A stretch of DNA of 64,000 bases from Cyanophora paradoxa. Lineage: Eukaryota; Glaucocystophyceae; Cyanophorales; Cyanophoraceae. Below the pieces are notes generated by a model, which was not told the DNA's origin, did not search any database, and saw only the letters and a list, made by a program, of their open reading frames with translations. Both the position numbers and the translations under genes were made by a program. Location of the stretch: the NCBI GenBank assembly GCA_004431415.1, contig QPMI01000059.1, positions 186,001 to 250,000 of the forward strand, given 5' to 3'. Of the stretch, positions 11,610 to 23,479 are shown in pieces; within the stretch, counting starts at the first letter, position 1, and each line of letters starts with the position of its first letter.

Positions 11610-12380
11610 ATTAGGTGTTGCCAAGGCATATAAATTCTCTTGGCGGTAGGGGTTTTGTTTCTCATAGATTTGTTATTCGTAGACGAGATATACCAAACAC
11701 GTGCAGCTGCATCTTTCTGCAGTGTATTGTATTTCAAGATAATGAATGCATTCATAATCATGATCTTTAAGATCGCCGACACAGATTGACTCCACAAGCC
11801 CGGGCTTTATTCACTCCAGACCAGATCTGAATGATTTTCAGCTTGGGCCTGCGCCAGGCCCAGTCTCCGGATCCAAATTCGGACAAAGCGACCCCCGACT
11901 TCTAAATTTCTCGCGTTCGCTACTTCAACTTCAACTTCAACGTTAACGTTAACGTTAATTATAACGGATATCGATGTTTGTCCAGAATGTCGGACAGGAC
12001 CAGCTGCAGGCCAGGCAAACGGTTACACTCCCCCACTCTGCTCCCGGATTACCAATTGCAATCGCCCTGGAGCCCCGATCCATCGCCCTCGGTCAACCCA
12101 TTCGCACCAGGCCTGGGCCCCGCACTGCCTCGTCGTCGGCGGCGGCCCCTCGCCGTCGGCTGCCTCGTCGTTGTTTTTGCAAAAGTGGACGTTGCATTGA
12201 TCATGATACGTATACACTACGGCACAGGTATCAATGCACTTTTATGTCTGCGAGACGTGCCCTTCCGACCACGCAACGTTAACTAGATAAGAAAAGAGGA
12301 CGAAAAAGATCTAGATCCAAAGCCTCGGAGGGAGTGGGCAGAGGCAGCGGCAGAGGGGGTGCAGCGGATACGGGGCAGGA
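11610..12380. other. Intergenic tail, partly duplicated after paralogue 2
   Basis: The block TTTGTTTCTCATAGATTTG at 11655 through ATAATGAATGCATTCAT near 11757 recurs at 34449-34551, so the duplication that made the two paralogues included about 300 bp of 3' flank. Beyond it is a short AACGTT tandem repeat (near 11940-11960) and no gene. Confidence 0.6.
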
Positions 12381-12383
12381 TGC

Positions 12384-12420
12384 CACTGGGAGCCAGAGAA
12401 TTCGTTCACCCCGGGGTGAA
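12384..12420 (+). repeat. Left 37-bp terminal inverted repeat
   Basis: Exact reverse complement of 24357-24393. It ends in the 16-bp palindrome TTCACCCCGGGGTGAA. Related TTCACC and GGTGAAC words continue for about 60 bp inward on both sides and may be subterminal protein-binding sites. Confidence 0.88.
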
Positions 12421-12912
12421 ACAGTTCATTCACCCCTTTTGAGCTTATTCCACCCCGAGGTGAACGAATTTGGTTCACCTCGGCTCGAAAAACGTCTCCC
12501 GGAGCGCTGTAATCAAGTTCAATGTGCTATCAAATGCGTGGTCAGATGTATGGCAATAAAAACAGGCAGCCAGATGTGCCAGATGCACGCACGCGCGCGC
12601 TGCTTTAATTTGCTCAAACTCGAGCTCATGCTCGAGACTTCGCGGGGCTGCAAGCTGCGAGAAACGAACACTTACAGACAAGCTTAAGCATATGCATATG
12701 CGCGCGCGCGCGGCCGCCGAAGACGTCGTCGGTTGTTCGGAGTTTGGAGCTCGAGCGCAGTCCAAGCGCGGGCGAACTGTCGTTTTGGCTCACCCTTCAA
12801 AGCGGTTCAAGCCGCGGGGGCAAGCTGCCCGTGAGCTCGGCGGTTGCTGCTACCAAAAAAAACGCGGCTTCCCCCCCCCGGTTCCCCCCCCCCCCCGGAG
12901 TGAAATGCTGGT

Positions 12913-14641
12913 GAAGCTTAAGTTGCTGGGGACGGACGGACGCGGCAGTTGGTCCGCTAGCTAGCGATGCCCACGTTCAGCAATCGAGCGAGCTCGAGGC
13001 CGCCGAGCGCCACTCCGACCGCGGACGCGTTATCGATGCATTTGGCGAGCCCGCGGCCGAGCCCAAGCCGAACGAGTCCACGACGCAAGAAGCGCTAGAT
13101 GAGATCAACGGCGGGCCCGCGGGTGCGCCGCACGCACCACAGTGAAGCTGGCCATGGATGCTCACGGCAGGTCCGCGCTGCTCGGGCGATGCGCGGGCGG
13201 TCTCCGTAAGCTGTTTCTGACAGGATTTCACCGAACAGATTGCGAAGAAGCCGTGTCAGCCGGCGGCAAAGCGCGCGCTCTACGATATACGCGGAGGCTT
13301 AGCCTACGGCAGGTCCGCGCTGCTCGGGCGATGCGCGGGCGGTCTCCGTAAGCTGTTTCTGACAGGATTTCACCGAACAGATTGCGAAGAAGCCGTGTCA
13401 GCCGGCGGCAAAGCGCGCGCTCTCCGATATACGCGGAGGCTTAGCCTACGGCAGGTCCGCGCTGCTCGAGCGATGCGCGGGCGGTCTCCGTAAGCTGTTT
13501 CTGACAGGATTTCACCGAACAGATTGCGAAGAAGCCGTGTCAGCCGGCGGCAAAGCGTGCGCTCTGCGATATACGCGGAGGCTTAGCCTACGGCAGGTCC
13601 GCGCTGCTCGGGCGATGCGCGGGCGGTCTCCGTAAGCTGTTTCTGACAAGATTTTATGATCACCGAACAGATTGCGAAGGAGTCGTGGCAGCTGGCGGAG
13701 GCGCGGCGGGCGGCGGCGCGGCTCGCCGGGCGGGGCGGCGGCGCGGCGGGCGGCGGCGCGGCTCGCTGCACGGGCGGGGGCTCGGCGACCGGCGGCGCGG
13801 CTTGCCTGGCCGGGCGGGGCGCGGCGGGCGGCCGCGCGGCTCGTCGGCGGGGCGGACGCACGGCGGGCGGCGGCGCGGCTCGTCGGGCGGGCGGAGGCGC
13901 GGCGGGCGGCGGCGCGGCTCGCCGGGCGGGGCGGAGGCGCCGCGGGCGGCGGCGCGGCTCGTTGGGCGGGCGGAGGCGCGGCGGCGGCGGCGCGGCTCGT
14001 CGGGCGGGCGGAGGCGCGGCGGGCGGCGGCGCGGCTCGCCGGGCGGGGCGGAGGCGCGGCGGGCGGCGGCGCGGCTCGTTGGGCGGGGCGGAGGCGCGGC
14101 GGGCGGCGGCGCGGCTCGTCGGGCGGGGCGGAGGCGCGGCGGGCGGCGGCTCGGCTCGGCGGGCGGGGCGGAGGCGCGGCGGGCGGCGGCGCGGCTCGTT
14201 GGCGGGGCGGAGGCGCGGCGGGAGGCGGCGCTACTCGCCGGGCGGGGCGGGGGCGCGGCCGGCGGCGGCGCGGCTCGGCGGGCGGGGCGGAGGCGCGGCC
14301 GGCGGCGGCGCGGCTCGGCGGGCGGGGCGGGGGCGCGGCGGGCGGCGGCGCGGCTCGTCGGGCGGGCGGCGGCGCGGCTCGTCGGGCGGGGCGGAGGCGC
14401 GGCAGGCGGCGGCGCGGCTCGTCGGGCGGGGCGGAGGCGCGGCAGGCGGCGGCGCGGCTCGGCGGGCGGGGCGGAGGCGCGGCGGGCGGCGGCGCGGCTC
14501 GTCGTGCGGGGCGGCGGCGCGGCTCGCCGGGCGGGGCGGAGGCGCGGCGGGTGGCGGCGCGGCTCGGCGGGCGGGGCGGAGGCGCGGCGGGCGGCGGCGC
14601 GGCTCGTCGGGCGGGGCGCTGGCCGAGCGTGTCGGAGGGCC
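12913..14641 (+). repeat. Left inverted arm of the foldback element
   Basis: Opens GAAGCTTAAGTTGCTGGGG and runs through CGATGCCCACG..CGAACGAGTCCACGACGC, both of which appear inverted in 22855-23073. The arm then carries about 3.6 copies of a 142-bp unit (starts near 13167, 13308, 13450 and 13592; contains GTTTCTGACAGGATTTCACC) and about 23 copies of a ~40-bp unit (GGCGGAGGCGCGGCGGGCGG..) to about 14630. Long open frames across the ~40-bp array on both strands are repeat artefacts. Confidence 0.85.
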
Positions 14642-14645
14642 TGTG

Positions 14646-15219
14646 TGTCGCGGGCGCGATCGATATCGCGAGTTCGCGATCGACGCGGGGGCGTACCCGC
14701 TGCTGGCCCTGAGGGGGGGCCGGCCGCCGGCCCGGCGTACCCGGTCCAGGAGAGGCCCCGGGCCTAGCACTCGAATGGCCAAGGTGGCGGGGCACTCGAA
14801 GGGTGACGTGGCGCTCGGAGGCCACAGGGGGCGCGGCCTCAAGGGCTGAAAGGTTTGGCCTTCAAGGGCTGAAGGGTTTGGCGCTCGAGTGCGTCGAGGT
14901 GGCAGGACGCTCAAGGGCTGAAGGGTTTTGCCCTGAAGGGACGATGTAGTCCAGTACGTGAATTATTAAATAGCCAGAGTCGGCAGACTTCGGCAGACTT
15001 AGCCAGGCTCGAATTATATTCGAGTAGAGTGTGCACGTGGCACAGCTTCGGCTTGCGTAGCAGCTGTAATTAATACTAGCACTGCGGCTTGCAATCTCAT
15101 AGCTACGGGCTGCCTGGGACTCGGGCTGGCCTACGGTCGAGTGCATCGCAGGTCCGTACACTGTTGTACGAGGTGTGGGTCTACGTCTCTCCCCTAGACG
15201 TGCGAGACGTGACGGCACA
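14646..15219 (+). repeat. Left LTR, 574 bp
   Basis: Reads TGTCGCGGGC..GACGGCACA. By eye it matches the right LTR base for base over its whole length, implying a very recent insertion. It contains repeats of CTCAAGGGCTGAA.GG (near 14839-14925) and a doubled CGGCAGACTT. Confidence 0.92.
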
Positions 15220-16090
15220 CGTTTGGGGGCTGCTCAAAAGTTCTCTCTAACTTGGACCTTGAGCTCGAGTTCGAGGGATCTTAAGCTTCCCTTGCGCGCG
15301 AACGCGCGCGCGTTCCCTCACAGCGCGCCGTGAACTGATCTTGGGCCTTTCGCGCATTATCGTGATGCTATCTTCTCGGCGACCCCTTGCTCGATCATGG
15401 GTGAGCGATCTCTGGGCATCGCCGCGCACCCTTCTAAAAGATGCGTGCTTGTCCCTTCCGAATTCTGCGGCCGCGGGCGCTGCCAGGCCGATATATAGCG
15501 TCGAATTCGGACTCTCTCAAGGCGCATGCGCGCGCCGAGATGCTGTCCTGACATGGGCTCGTTCGGGGCGCGGGCGCAGCTGTTCCATCGCAGCTTGCGA
15601 GCGTACGCTTGAGCCGGAGCTGCAAAACTTCGCGTGGAGTGGCGCTGGTCGGGCTCGGAGCTGCGGGAGCGGGACCGCGGACGCGTGCGGAGCTACAGCG
15701 CTAGCTGCGGGCTGTAGCTGCCGGCGTGCCGACGTTGCGGGCGGCGTGCAATTAATATTGCAATCGATCGGGGCCGTCGCGCGCGGGCGCACACGTGCAG
15801 GCGAGCTCGAGGGGGCCGTCGGCGGCTGCCGGACGGTCGCGATCGTGGGCGCGCGGGCGGCGTGACTCTCGGACGGCGAGCGGCGCGGGCCGGGCGCGCG
15901 CGCGCAAGGCCGTGGCGGGCTGCGAGCTCGAGTTTGGGCACGGATCGGCGATCGCGAGTGTCTTGCAGCGCTAGCTGCTGGGCCGGACGATCGCGGGGGC
16001 GCGCCGGCGTGCGCGGGGCGGACGGTGTACGCGTGCGAACACGTGCTAGCGATCGGCTGCGGGTCGATTTCGATTTATATCTCGATATCG
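15220..16090 (+). other. 5' leader of the LTR element
   Basis: Internal sequence between the left LTR and gag. It is GC-rich and palindromic with Arg/Ala-rich open frames on both strands. No protein family is recognised in it, and it is probably untranslated leader. Confidence 0.5.
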
Positions 16091-17383
16091 ATGGCGCGGA
16101 CACGGCGATCTGGGGCGCGGGCTGCGGATGCGGCCGCGGCCGCAGCTGCTGCGGAGGAGGGGCTCGAGGCTGATCATGAGCGGGCTGAGCACGAACCCGT
16201 CGAGGGCGAGCTCGAGGAGCAGGATGGCGCCGACGGAGGCGAGCGGCAGGGGCTTGATCGTGAGGCCGGGGCCGAGACGGCGTTGGTCCTGCGGGATGCG
16301 CTGGACGCGCTGAGGGTCGATATGAAGCAGCACGCTCAGCGGCGCGAGTTGAACTCTCTCGCGGAGAATATTCCTGTCTTGTCGCAGGCGGGTCTTCTGT
16401 CGTGGATAATGTCGGTGGAGCGGCTGGGCACTTGGACTGTGCGGCCTCCGAAATATTCTGACCCTGATACTGTCTTGGCGGAGCTCGCGGTGTCAGCTCT
16501 GCAACGCGGCGCAATTGATCCTGTTGGCGGGGCCTTCAACGCTGCTGTGCTGGGGGCGATGTCAACTAAGTCGGATTTAGGCGTCTTGGATATGGCGTCG
16601 TGGACTCAGATTCGTGCACATTTAATTGGCATGGTGCCTGGCAACAAGTTTGAGCTCCTACGCAATGTTGTGAAGTCGGCTGGCAATCATTTCTCAACTT
16701 TGAGCGACCCAACAGAGTTGGACGCTCAGTCTTTTGTGAACAGCGTCGTTGTATTTCGTCGTCTACTGCAGCTTGATTATTCGGATGAGATCCTCATCGC
16801 TGAGATTATGTCGGCTGATGTCATCACGTCGGTGGCGATGATGAAGCTCATCTGCAAAATTCCGGAGGCAGCTCGCCAGGTTATTGTTGAGTGGGGCAAT
16901 GAATTCTTTCGGCGGGTGAGGTCGTTCAACGAGCTTTCAATCAGGCTTCGACAGGCGAACGTGTTGCTGGCTGCAGCCGGGACCAGCGCTAGCTCGGCTC
17001 AGGTGGCAGCCGCAGCAAGCTCGGGGTGTGAACCTGTAAATGCTGTCAACAACGTCGGGTCGAAGCGCAAGGCGTCGACGTCGACGTCGGGCGGCGACGG
17101 TTCCGAGTCGGAGGACGATCGTGAGCAGGATCAGGATTCAAGCGACAATTATGACAGCAGTGACAGCGACGGGGATGATGATGCTGGGAATTTTGTTCAG
17201 CGGCGTGGTGACGGACGCTGGTGTGTGGAGTGCAAGAGCAGCTCGCACAACACCGACATTTGCCGCTGGAAGCTTCAGCGCGAGCTGCAAGAATTGAAGG
17301 CGGAACGTGCGGCTTGGCAGCAGGAGGTTGAGCGGCGTCGCGGCTTTGGGAGCTCCGACGGCGGCCGCGGGCAGTCGTCGTGA
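16091..17383 (+). CDS. Gag-like protein with CCHC zinc knuckle
   Basis: An uninterrupted frame encodes 430 residues from the Met chosen here; an in-frame Met 22 codons upstream (16025) is possible. After an Ala/Glu-rich start comes a helical region (from about residue 80, RRELNSLAENIPVL) that looks like a retrotransposon capsid, then a Ser/Asp/Glu-rich linker. Near the C-terminus is WCVECKSSSHNTDICRW at 17219-17269, an exact C-x2-C-x4-H-x4-C zinc knuckle, followed by a charged helix ending RGQSS. Its role would be to package element RNA into particles, with enzymes supplied in trans by a full-length relative. The frame is intact, and codon use is less GC-biased than in the host genes. Confidence 0.88.
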   Translation: MARTRRSGARAADAAAAAAAAEEGLEADHERAEHEPVEGELEEQDGADGGERQGLDREAGAETALVLRDALDALRVDMKQHAQRRELNSLAENIPVLSQAGLLSWIMSVERLGTWTVRPPKYSDPDTVLAELAVSALQRGAIDPVGGAFNAAVLGAMSTKSDLGVLDMASWTQIRAHLIGMVPGNKFELLRNVVKSAGNHFSTLSDPTELDAQSFVNSVVVFRRLLQLDYSDEILIAEIMSADVITSVAMMKLICKIPEAARQVIVEWGNEFFRRVRSFNELSIRLRQANVLLAAAGTSASSAQVAAAASSGCEPVNAVNNVGSKRKASTSTSGGDGSESEDDREQDQDSSDNYDSSDSDGDDDAGNFVQRRGDGRWCVECKSSSHNTDICRWKLQRELQELKAERAAWQQEVERRRGFGSSDGGRGQSS

Positions 17384-18636
17384 ATTCGAATATTTTAATT
17401 TTTCGGCGGTTCGGTCTCCGCCAGTTCGAAAAGGCCAGCGCGAGATGGCGTGGGGTGTCAGCTGCAGCTTCGCAAGCAAGGGCGCGCGGAGTCAGCTATG
17501 AATATTCGTTGATTTTGCAATTTGCAATCTGCAACTTCGAGGTGGTGCTTGCTTGCTTTCGGGACAGAAAGGAGAAGCACCAGTGCCAACGACGGCCTGC
17601 CTTCGGGACGGAAGGAGGCGTCGTGCCGATTATGTCCGGTGGACCGGCGTCCACAGCCGAGGCGCGGACCTGCCCGGGCCCTGATCAGGACGGGTCGAGG
17701 AGGGCGCCTATGACAGCTGGGTGGGACGGGGGACGTACGGCGGTTGAGGGTCGGGAGGGCCCGAGGTCGTCGTCCATCCGAACGTGACCGGGTCGGACCT
17801 GCATTGGACGGACGTGGGCTCAACGTCTCGTCACCGCAGGTGGCACATTTTGAAATCCGAGTGCGGCGGCGCTCGGTACCCGACGTCGGAGCGGGCTCGA
17901 GCGCACCATCGCTCGGAGCAGGGCGTCCGCGGCGCATCATCGTCGCGGGCTGAGGCCAGTGAGGCTTGGCGTCGGGTCCTTTCAGGCGCACCATCGTCTG
18001 GAAGAGGCATCTGTACGCATCATCGTCGGATGCTGGAGTTTTGGAGGGGACAACGGGAGGTCGAGCACAGCTTCACGCGTCGGGTGGGGCGGGGGACGCT
18101 CCAAACCATCTGATGTCGTTCGAGGCTAGTGCCGTCTTTCGTTTGTGCTCCTGACCCTGCGGCGGTGTGAGCAACCTCGGCGGACATTTTCGGTCTTCGG
18201 ACTCGATGTGCAAGTGCACCTACCGCCGGCGGACCCACAGCAACCGTCAATTTATCTGTGCGTCCGGCCGCTCATTTTATTCTCGGGTCGAAAATGGTGG
18301 AGGATTTCGTAAGGCGGATTTGAGAACAAGAGCGGGAATTTTGGAAGTGCCCGTCGCGGCGGCGTCCGCGTTCTGAAGCACAGGATTCCCTCTTTTCTCG
18401 CCGTCTACAGATCCAGCCACAGGCCGGAGGGGCCAGACTCGCAAGACGTCGAGGGGCAGCGGCGTCTGCAGGGCCGACGTCGACTGCGGGTTACGAAGGG
18501 ACGGAGCCGGTCGATGTCGTTGTTCGGCAGCTCACCCTTCTAAATTGTGGATATGTAAATATTCGGGGACTTTCGATTTGCTGCGGCGAACGTCGCGGGA
18601 TGGACGCCGAGGACGGCTTTCTTGTGCTGCGGCGAA
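17384..18636 (+). other. 3' internal region of the LTR element without enzyme genes
   Basis: Only short overlapping frames occur. None shows reverse transcriptase (YxDD), integrase (HHCC, DDE) or protease (DTG/DSG in context) motifs. Confidence 0.7.
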
Positions 18637-19210
18637 TGTCGCGGGCGCGATCGATATCGCGAGTTCGCGATCGACGCGGGGGCGTACCCGCTGCTGGCCC
18701 TGAGGGGGGGCCGGCCGCCGGCCCGGCGTACCCGGTCCAGGAGAGGCCCCGGGCCTAGCACTCGAATGGCCAAGGTGGCGGGGCACTCGAAGGGTGACGT
18801 GGCGCTCGGAGGCCACAGGGGGCGCGGCCTCAAGGGCTGAAAGGTTTGGCCTTCAAGGGCTGAAGGGTTTGGCGCTCGAGTGCGTCGAGGTGGCAGGACG
18901 CTCAAGGGCTGAAGGGTTTTGCCCTGAAGGGACGATGTAGTCCAGTACGTGAATTATTAAATAGCCAGAGTCGGCAGACTTCGGCAGACTTAGCCAGGCT
19001 CGAATTATATTCGAGTAGAGTGTGCACGTGGCACAGCTTCGGCTTGCGTAGCAGCTGTAATTAATACTAGCACTGCGGCTTGCAATCTCATAGCTACGGG
19101 CTGCCTGGGACTCGGGCTGGCCTACGGTCGAGTGCATCGCAGGTCCGTACACTGTTGTACGAGGTGTGGGTCTACGTCTCTCCCCTAGACGTGCGAGACG
19201 TGACGGCACA
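18637..19210 (+). repeat. Right LTR, 574 bp
   Basis: Second LTR, offset 3,991 bp from the left copy. It is preceded by a near repeat of its own junction: GCTGCGGCGAACGTCGCGGG at about 18582 and GCTGCGGCGAATGTCGCGGG spanning the LTR start. Confidence 0.92.
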
Positions 19211-19214
19211 TGTG

Positions 19215-20827
19215 CGAGAGCTCCGGGGCGGGCGCAGGCTCAAGAGGCCAGCTCCTCCGGCCCCCCACTCTTCAGAAACGACGCGCCACGGAGTTCTGTC
19301 GGCCTTTTCCGCCCTGCTCAGTGCGCACGCCCCGCCCCTGGGAGCCGTGCCCTGCGCGACCGTCGGACGGGGCCGGGCGCAGCGGGCTTCAAGCATCTCC
19401 GTGCCTATCCGCGGCCAAGCTGGGCAACGCCCGCCCGGCTTGAAGGTGCCACGCGGCTAGAGGAATTCGAACTCGAGCAGCTGGCTGCCAGTTAGCTTAT
19501 GCAGCCTAGTAGTTTAAGCCTATAGCTAGAACTTCGGAAGTCTTGGTAGCCTTCTTTGATTAGCCAGCTGTTCGCTCGGAACGGCAGGTCGAGCAGGACA
19601 GAAATCTCAAGACAACAGATCAATCATTATATAATGCAGTTGTACCGTAGTACGTGTCTTGCTATATTCATGAATATAAAATTACTAATCGGCTACCTAC
19701 GGCCGCGGGGCCCCGGGGTTTCATGATCACCCCATGGCCACCGAAATCACCGATCGCGAGTCTCATGATCATGATCATGCAAAATAGCCTAGTAAGCAAC
19801 TCCGGCTTGCAAGCAAGCGAGCTTGAAAATTAAACTTGAAGCTGAACTTCGGAATTCGGACCAGAAAGCTGCTGATCATGACTCAGTGATCATGATCATG
19901 ATATTTATGTATAGATAGATCATGATCACTGAGCGTGACAGTTGTCATAAGCATCGGACTCGCCGAGTCGAGATCCGATGACCATGATCATGATTATGAG
20001 CCGCTGACCATGATCATGATCATGCCATGATGAGCCTTGGCAATCGCAATATGATCATGAGCCTCGCCGAGTCGAAGTGTACGTTCGATTAGCTAGCCGT
20101 TCGCTCGGCGGCGGAACGGCAGCCTGGCATGCGCAGGTGGAGCAGGACAGACTCTGAGAAATTTCGAATTCAAGGCCTAGCTATAGGCAACAGATTAAGT
20201 TGTACATGTCTTTCGAGCAAGCTTAAAAATTAAACTTGAGGCTGAACTTCGGAATTCAATAATTCGGAAAGCTGCTGATATCGATCAAGATCATATGCAT
20301 GGTATACGTATATATCGATATCGGTTACTGAGCTCGAGATCCGGATCCGATGATCATGAGCCGGCGCCGCTTATCATGATCATGCATGAGCTTTGGTAAT
20401 ATTAATATTAATGGCAATCATTGAATATGAGGACAAAGATCGGGACAAATATTGATGTGCGCATGCATGATCATATGCATAGCTTTTGTTTTGCATATGC
20501 GCAGAGGGGCGCGGGACGCTGGATACCACGGCATGCGCAGAGGGGCGCTGGATATCGGGCGCGGGGCGCTGGACGGCAAATATCGGGCAAGGGGCGCTGG
20601 ACGGCGGCAGAGGTGGGGCGTTGGATGGCGCTGGGTGAGGGGGGGGGCGGGAGGGGGGGGGGGGGGGGGGGTGGGGGGCCTCGGCGGCGGGGTTCCACTC
20701 GCGGGGGGAGGGGGGGGGGCGGGGAGGGGTGAAGGGCTAAGGGGGCGGAGCGCCGGAGGGCGACAAGGTCAGGGCGCTGGGGTCGGCGGCGGGGTCGGGC
20801 CTAGGGTAATGGGAAAGGGTGGCGAGG
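19215..20827. other. Central loop of the foldback element
   Basis: Unique DNA between the arms. 19215-19480 is GC-rich with no recognisable gene. 19500-20460 is AT-richer and packed with TGATCATG/CATGATCATG palindromes. 20500-20720 is G-rich, including a run near 20656-20670. A segment with CAAGCTTAAAAATTAAACTTGAGGCTGAACTTCGG near 20218 repeats one near 19823, and CGTTCGCTCGG..CGG near 20099 repeats 19569. No transposase is visible. Confidence 0.55.
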
Positions 20828-23073
20828 TCAGGGCCCGCCGCCGCCCGCAGCACCTCCGCCCCGCCCGACGAGCCGCGCCGCCGCCCGCCGCGCCTCCGCC
20901 CGCCCAACGAGCCGCGCCGCCGCCCGCCGCACCTCCGCCCCGCCCGACGAGCCGCGCCGCGCCCGCCGTGCGTCCGCCCCGCCCGACGAGCCGCGCGGCC
21001 GCCCGCCGCGCCCCCGCCCGGCCAGGCAAGCCGCGCCGCCGGTCGCCGAGCCCCCGCCCGACGAGCCGCGCCGCCGCCCGCCGCGCCTCCGCCCCGCCCG
21101 CCGAGCCGCGCCGCCGCCGGCCGCGCCTCCGCCCCGCCCGCCGAGCCGCGCCGCCGCCGGCCGCGCCCCGCCCCGCCCGGCGAGAAGCGCCGCCGCCCGC
21201 CGTGCGTCCGCCCCGCCCGACGAGCCGCGCCGCCGCCCGCCGCGCCTCCGCCCCGCCCAACGAGCCGCGCCGCCGCCCGCCGCACCTCCGCCCCGCCCGA
21301 CGAGCCGCGCCGCCGCCCGCCGCGCCTCCGCCCCGCCGACGAGCCGCGCCGCCGCCCGCCGCGCCTCCGCCCCGCCCGACGAGCCGCGCCGCCGCCCGCC
21401 GTGCGTCCGCCCCGCCCGACGAACCGCGCGGCCGCCCGCCGCGCCCCGCCCCGTGCAGCGAGCCGCGCCGCCGCCGCCCGCGCCCCGCCCGGCCAGGCAA
21501 GCCGAGCCGCGCGGCCGCCCGCCGCGCCCCGCCCGGCCAGGCAGGCCGAGCCGCGCGGCCGCCCGCCGCGCCCCCCCGGCCAGGCAAGCCGCGCCGCCGC
21601 CCGCCGAGCCCCCGCCACGTGCAGCGAGCCGCGCCGCCGCCCGCCGCGCCTCCGCCCCGCCCGCCGAGCCGCGCCGCCGCCCGCCGCGCCTCCGCCCCGC
21701 CCGCCGAGCCGCGCCGCCGCCTGCCGCGCCTCCGCCCCGCCCAACGAGCCGCGCCGCCGCCCGCCGCGCCTCCGCCCCGCACGGCGAGCCGCGCCGCCGC
21801 CGCCCGCGCCCCGCCCGGCCAGGCAAGCCGAGCCGCGCGGCCGCCCGCCGCGCCCCGCCCGGCCAGGCAAGCCGCGCCGCCGGTCGCCGAGCCCCGCCCC
21901 ATGCAGCGAGCCGCGCGGCCGCCCGCCGCGCCTCCGCCCGCCCGGCGAGCCGCGCCGCCGCCCGCCGCGCCTCCGCCCCGCTCGACGAGCCGCGCCGCCG
22001 CCCGCCGCGCCCCGCCCCGCCCGCCGAGCCGCGCCGCCGCCGGCCGCGCCTCCGCCCGCCCGCCGAGCCGCGCCGCCGCCGGCCGCGCCCCGCCCCGCCC
22101 GGCGAGAAGCGCCGCCTCCCGCCGCGCCTCCGCCCCGCCCGACGAGCCGCGCCGCCGCCCGCCGCGCCTCCGCCCGCCCGACGAGCCGCGCCGCCGCCCG
22201 CCGCGCCTCCGCCCGCCGCGCCTCCGCCCCGCCCGGCGAGCCGCGCCGCCGCCCGCCGTGCCTCCGATCCGCCCCGCCCGGCGAGCCGCGCCGCCGCCCG
22301 CCGCGCCTCCGCCACCTGCCACGACTCCTTCGCAATCTGTTCGGTGATCATGAAATCTTGTCAGAAACAGCTTACGGAGACCGCCCGCGCATCGCCCGAG
22401 CAGCGCGGACCTGCCGTAGGCTAAGCCTCCGCGTATATCGGAGAGCGCGCTTTGCCGCCGGCTGACACGGCTTCTTCGCAATCTGTTCGGTGAAATCCTG
22501 TCAGAAACAGCTTACGGAGACCGCCCGCGCATCGCCCGAGCAGCGCGGACCTGCCGTAGGCTAAGCCTCCGCGTATATCGGAGAGCGCGCGCTTTGCCGC
22601 CGGCTGACACGGCTTCTTCGCAATCTGTTCGGTGAAATCCTGTCAGAAACAGCTTACGGAGACCGCTCGCGCATCGCCCGAGCAGCGCGGACCTGCCGTA
22701 GGCTAAGCCTCCGCGTATATCGGAGAGCGCGCGCTTTGCCGCCGGCTGACACGGCTTCTTCGCAATCTGTTCGGTGAAATCCTGTCAGAAACAGCTTACG
22801 GAGACCGCCCGCGCATCGCCCGAGCAGCGCGGACCTGCCGTGAGCATCCATGGCCAGCTTCACTGTGGTGCGTGCGGCGCGCCCGCGGGCCCGCCGTTGA
22901 TCTCATCTAGCGCTTCTTGCGTCGTGGACTCGTTCGGCTCGGGCTCGGACTCGCCATCAACACCGCGTGCGCAGTGGGGCTCGGTGGCCTCGACCCGGGC
23001 TCGCTGGACGTGGGCATCGCTAGCTAGCGGACCAACTGCTGCGTCCGTCGCCCCAGCAACTTAAGCTTAAGCT
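20828..23073 (-). repeat. Right inverted arm of the foldback element
   Basis: Reverse-complement counterpart of 12913-14641. The GC-rich ~40-bp array is longer here (20828 to about 22315, roughly 36 units) than on the left. Four 142-bp units follow (22330-22855), then the unique segment. Within the array some units carry GGCCAGGCAAGCCG or GTGCAGCGAGCC variants shared with the left array. Confidence 0.85.
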
Positions 23074-23479
23074 TCGCGGTCTTGTCAGAAGCGAACCTCA
23101 AAGGGGGTAGGCGAACCTCAAACCCCCCGCGCCGTTGCTCCCAGCTTTCGAATTCCAAGCGAATTGCACCGCCGCGGCAACGAGAGCAAGAGCTGCGTAT
23201 ACAGCGAAGAGTAATGGTGCCGCTGCGGGGCTGTTCGCGCTTCCAGGGCTGTTCGACTGAAATGTTCGGATCGACCGCGGCCGGAGCAGGTTTGGAGTGT
23301 ATACTACACTGTATAGAGCGCTGATAGACAACGTCGCGCAGCCCCACATGAATGGCCACGCATATGGCCACGGCGACCGTCGGACTGCAGGCGCCGGCGA
23401 CTGCACGGCGACGGCGACTGCGTTCTCTGCTTCTTCTCTAACTGACCATCGTCTTTGCGCTCAGCGGCTGTCGCGTGCA

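Larger units (their letters stand above)
14646..19210 (+). mobile_element. Non-autonomous LTR retrotransposon (TR-GAG type)
   Basis: Two 574-bp direct repeats (14646-15219 and 18637-19210) start with TG, end with CA, and are flanked by TGTG at 14642-14645 and 19211-19214. The 3.4-kb interior holds one gag-like gene and no protease, reverse transcriptase, RNase H or integrase motif in any frame. This is the architecture of terminal-repeat elements with a GAG domain described in plants. I see no convincing tRNA primer-binding site immediately after the left LTR or a purine tract before the right LTR. Confidence 0.9.

Noticed and set aside
13150-13690. 142-bp direct repeats as a CRISPR-like array
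   Set aside because: The repeats are contiguous without unique spacers and are mirrored in the opposite arm, as expected of transposon subterminal satellites in a eukaryote.
13512-14825. Long open frames (over 400 residues) across the GC-rich repeat array on both strands
   Set aside because: They are open in several frames at once because the ~40-bp unit lacks stops. The products are Arg/Ala/Pro/Gly repeats mirrored in the inverted arm, so coding is not supported.
15220-15240. Primer-binding site after the left LTR (TTGGGGGCTGCTC)
   Set aside because: It could pair with a tRNA ending CAGCCCCCA, but the match is short and no such tRNA is visible here, so it is not annotated.
20452-22481. Open frames of 500-630 residues in the right arm
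   Set aside because: Same repeat artefact as the left arm: the frames lie on both strands, run through tandem units and have no splice or family signal.
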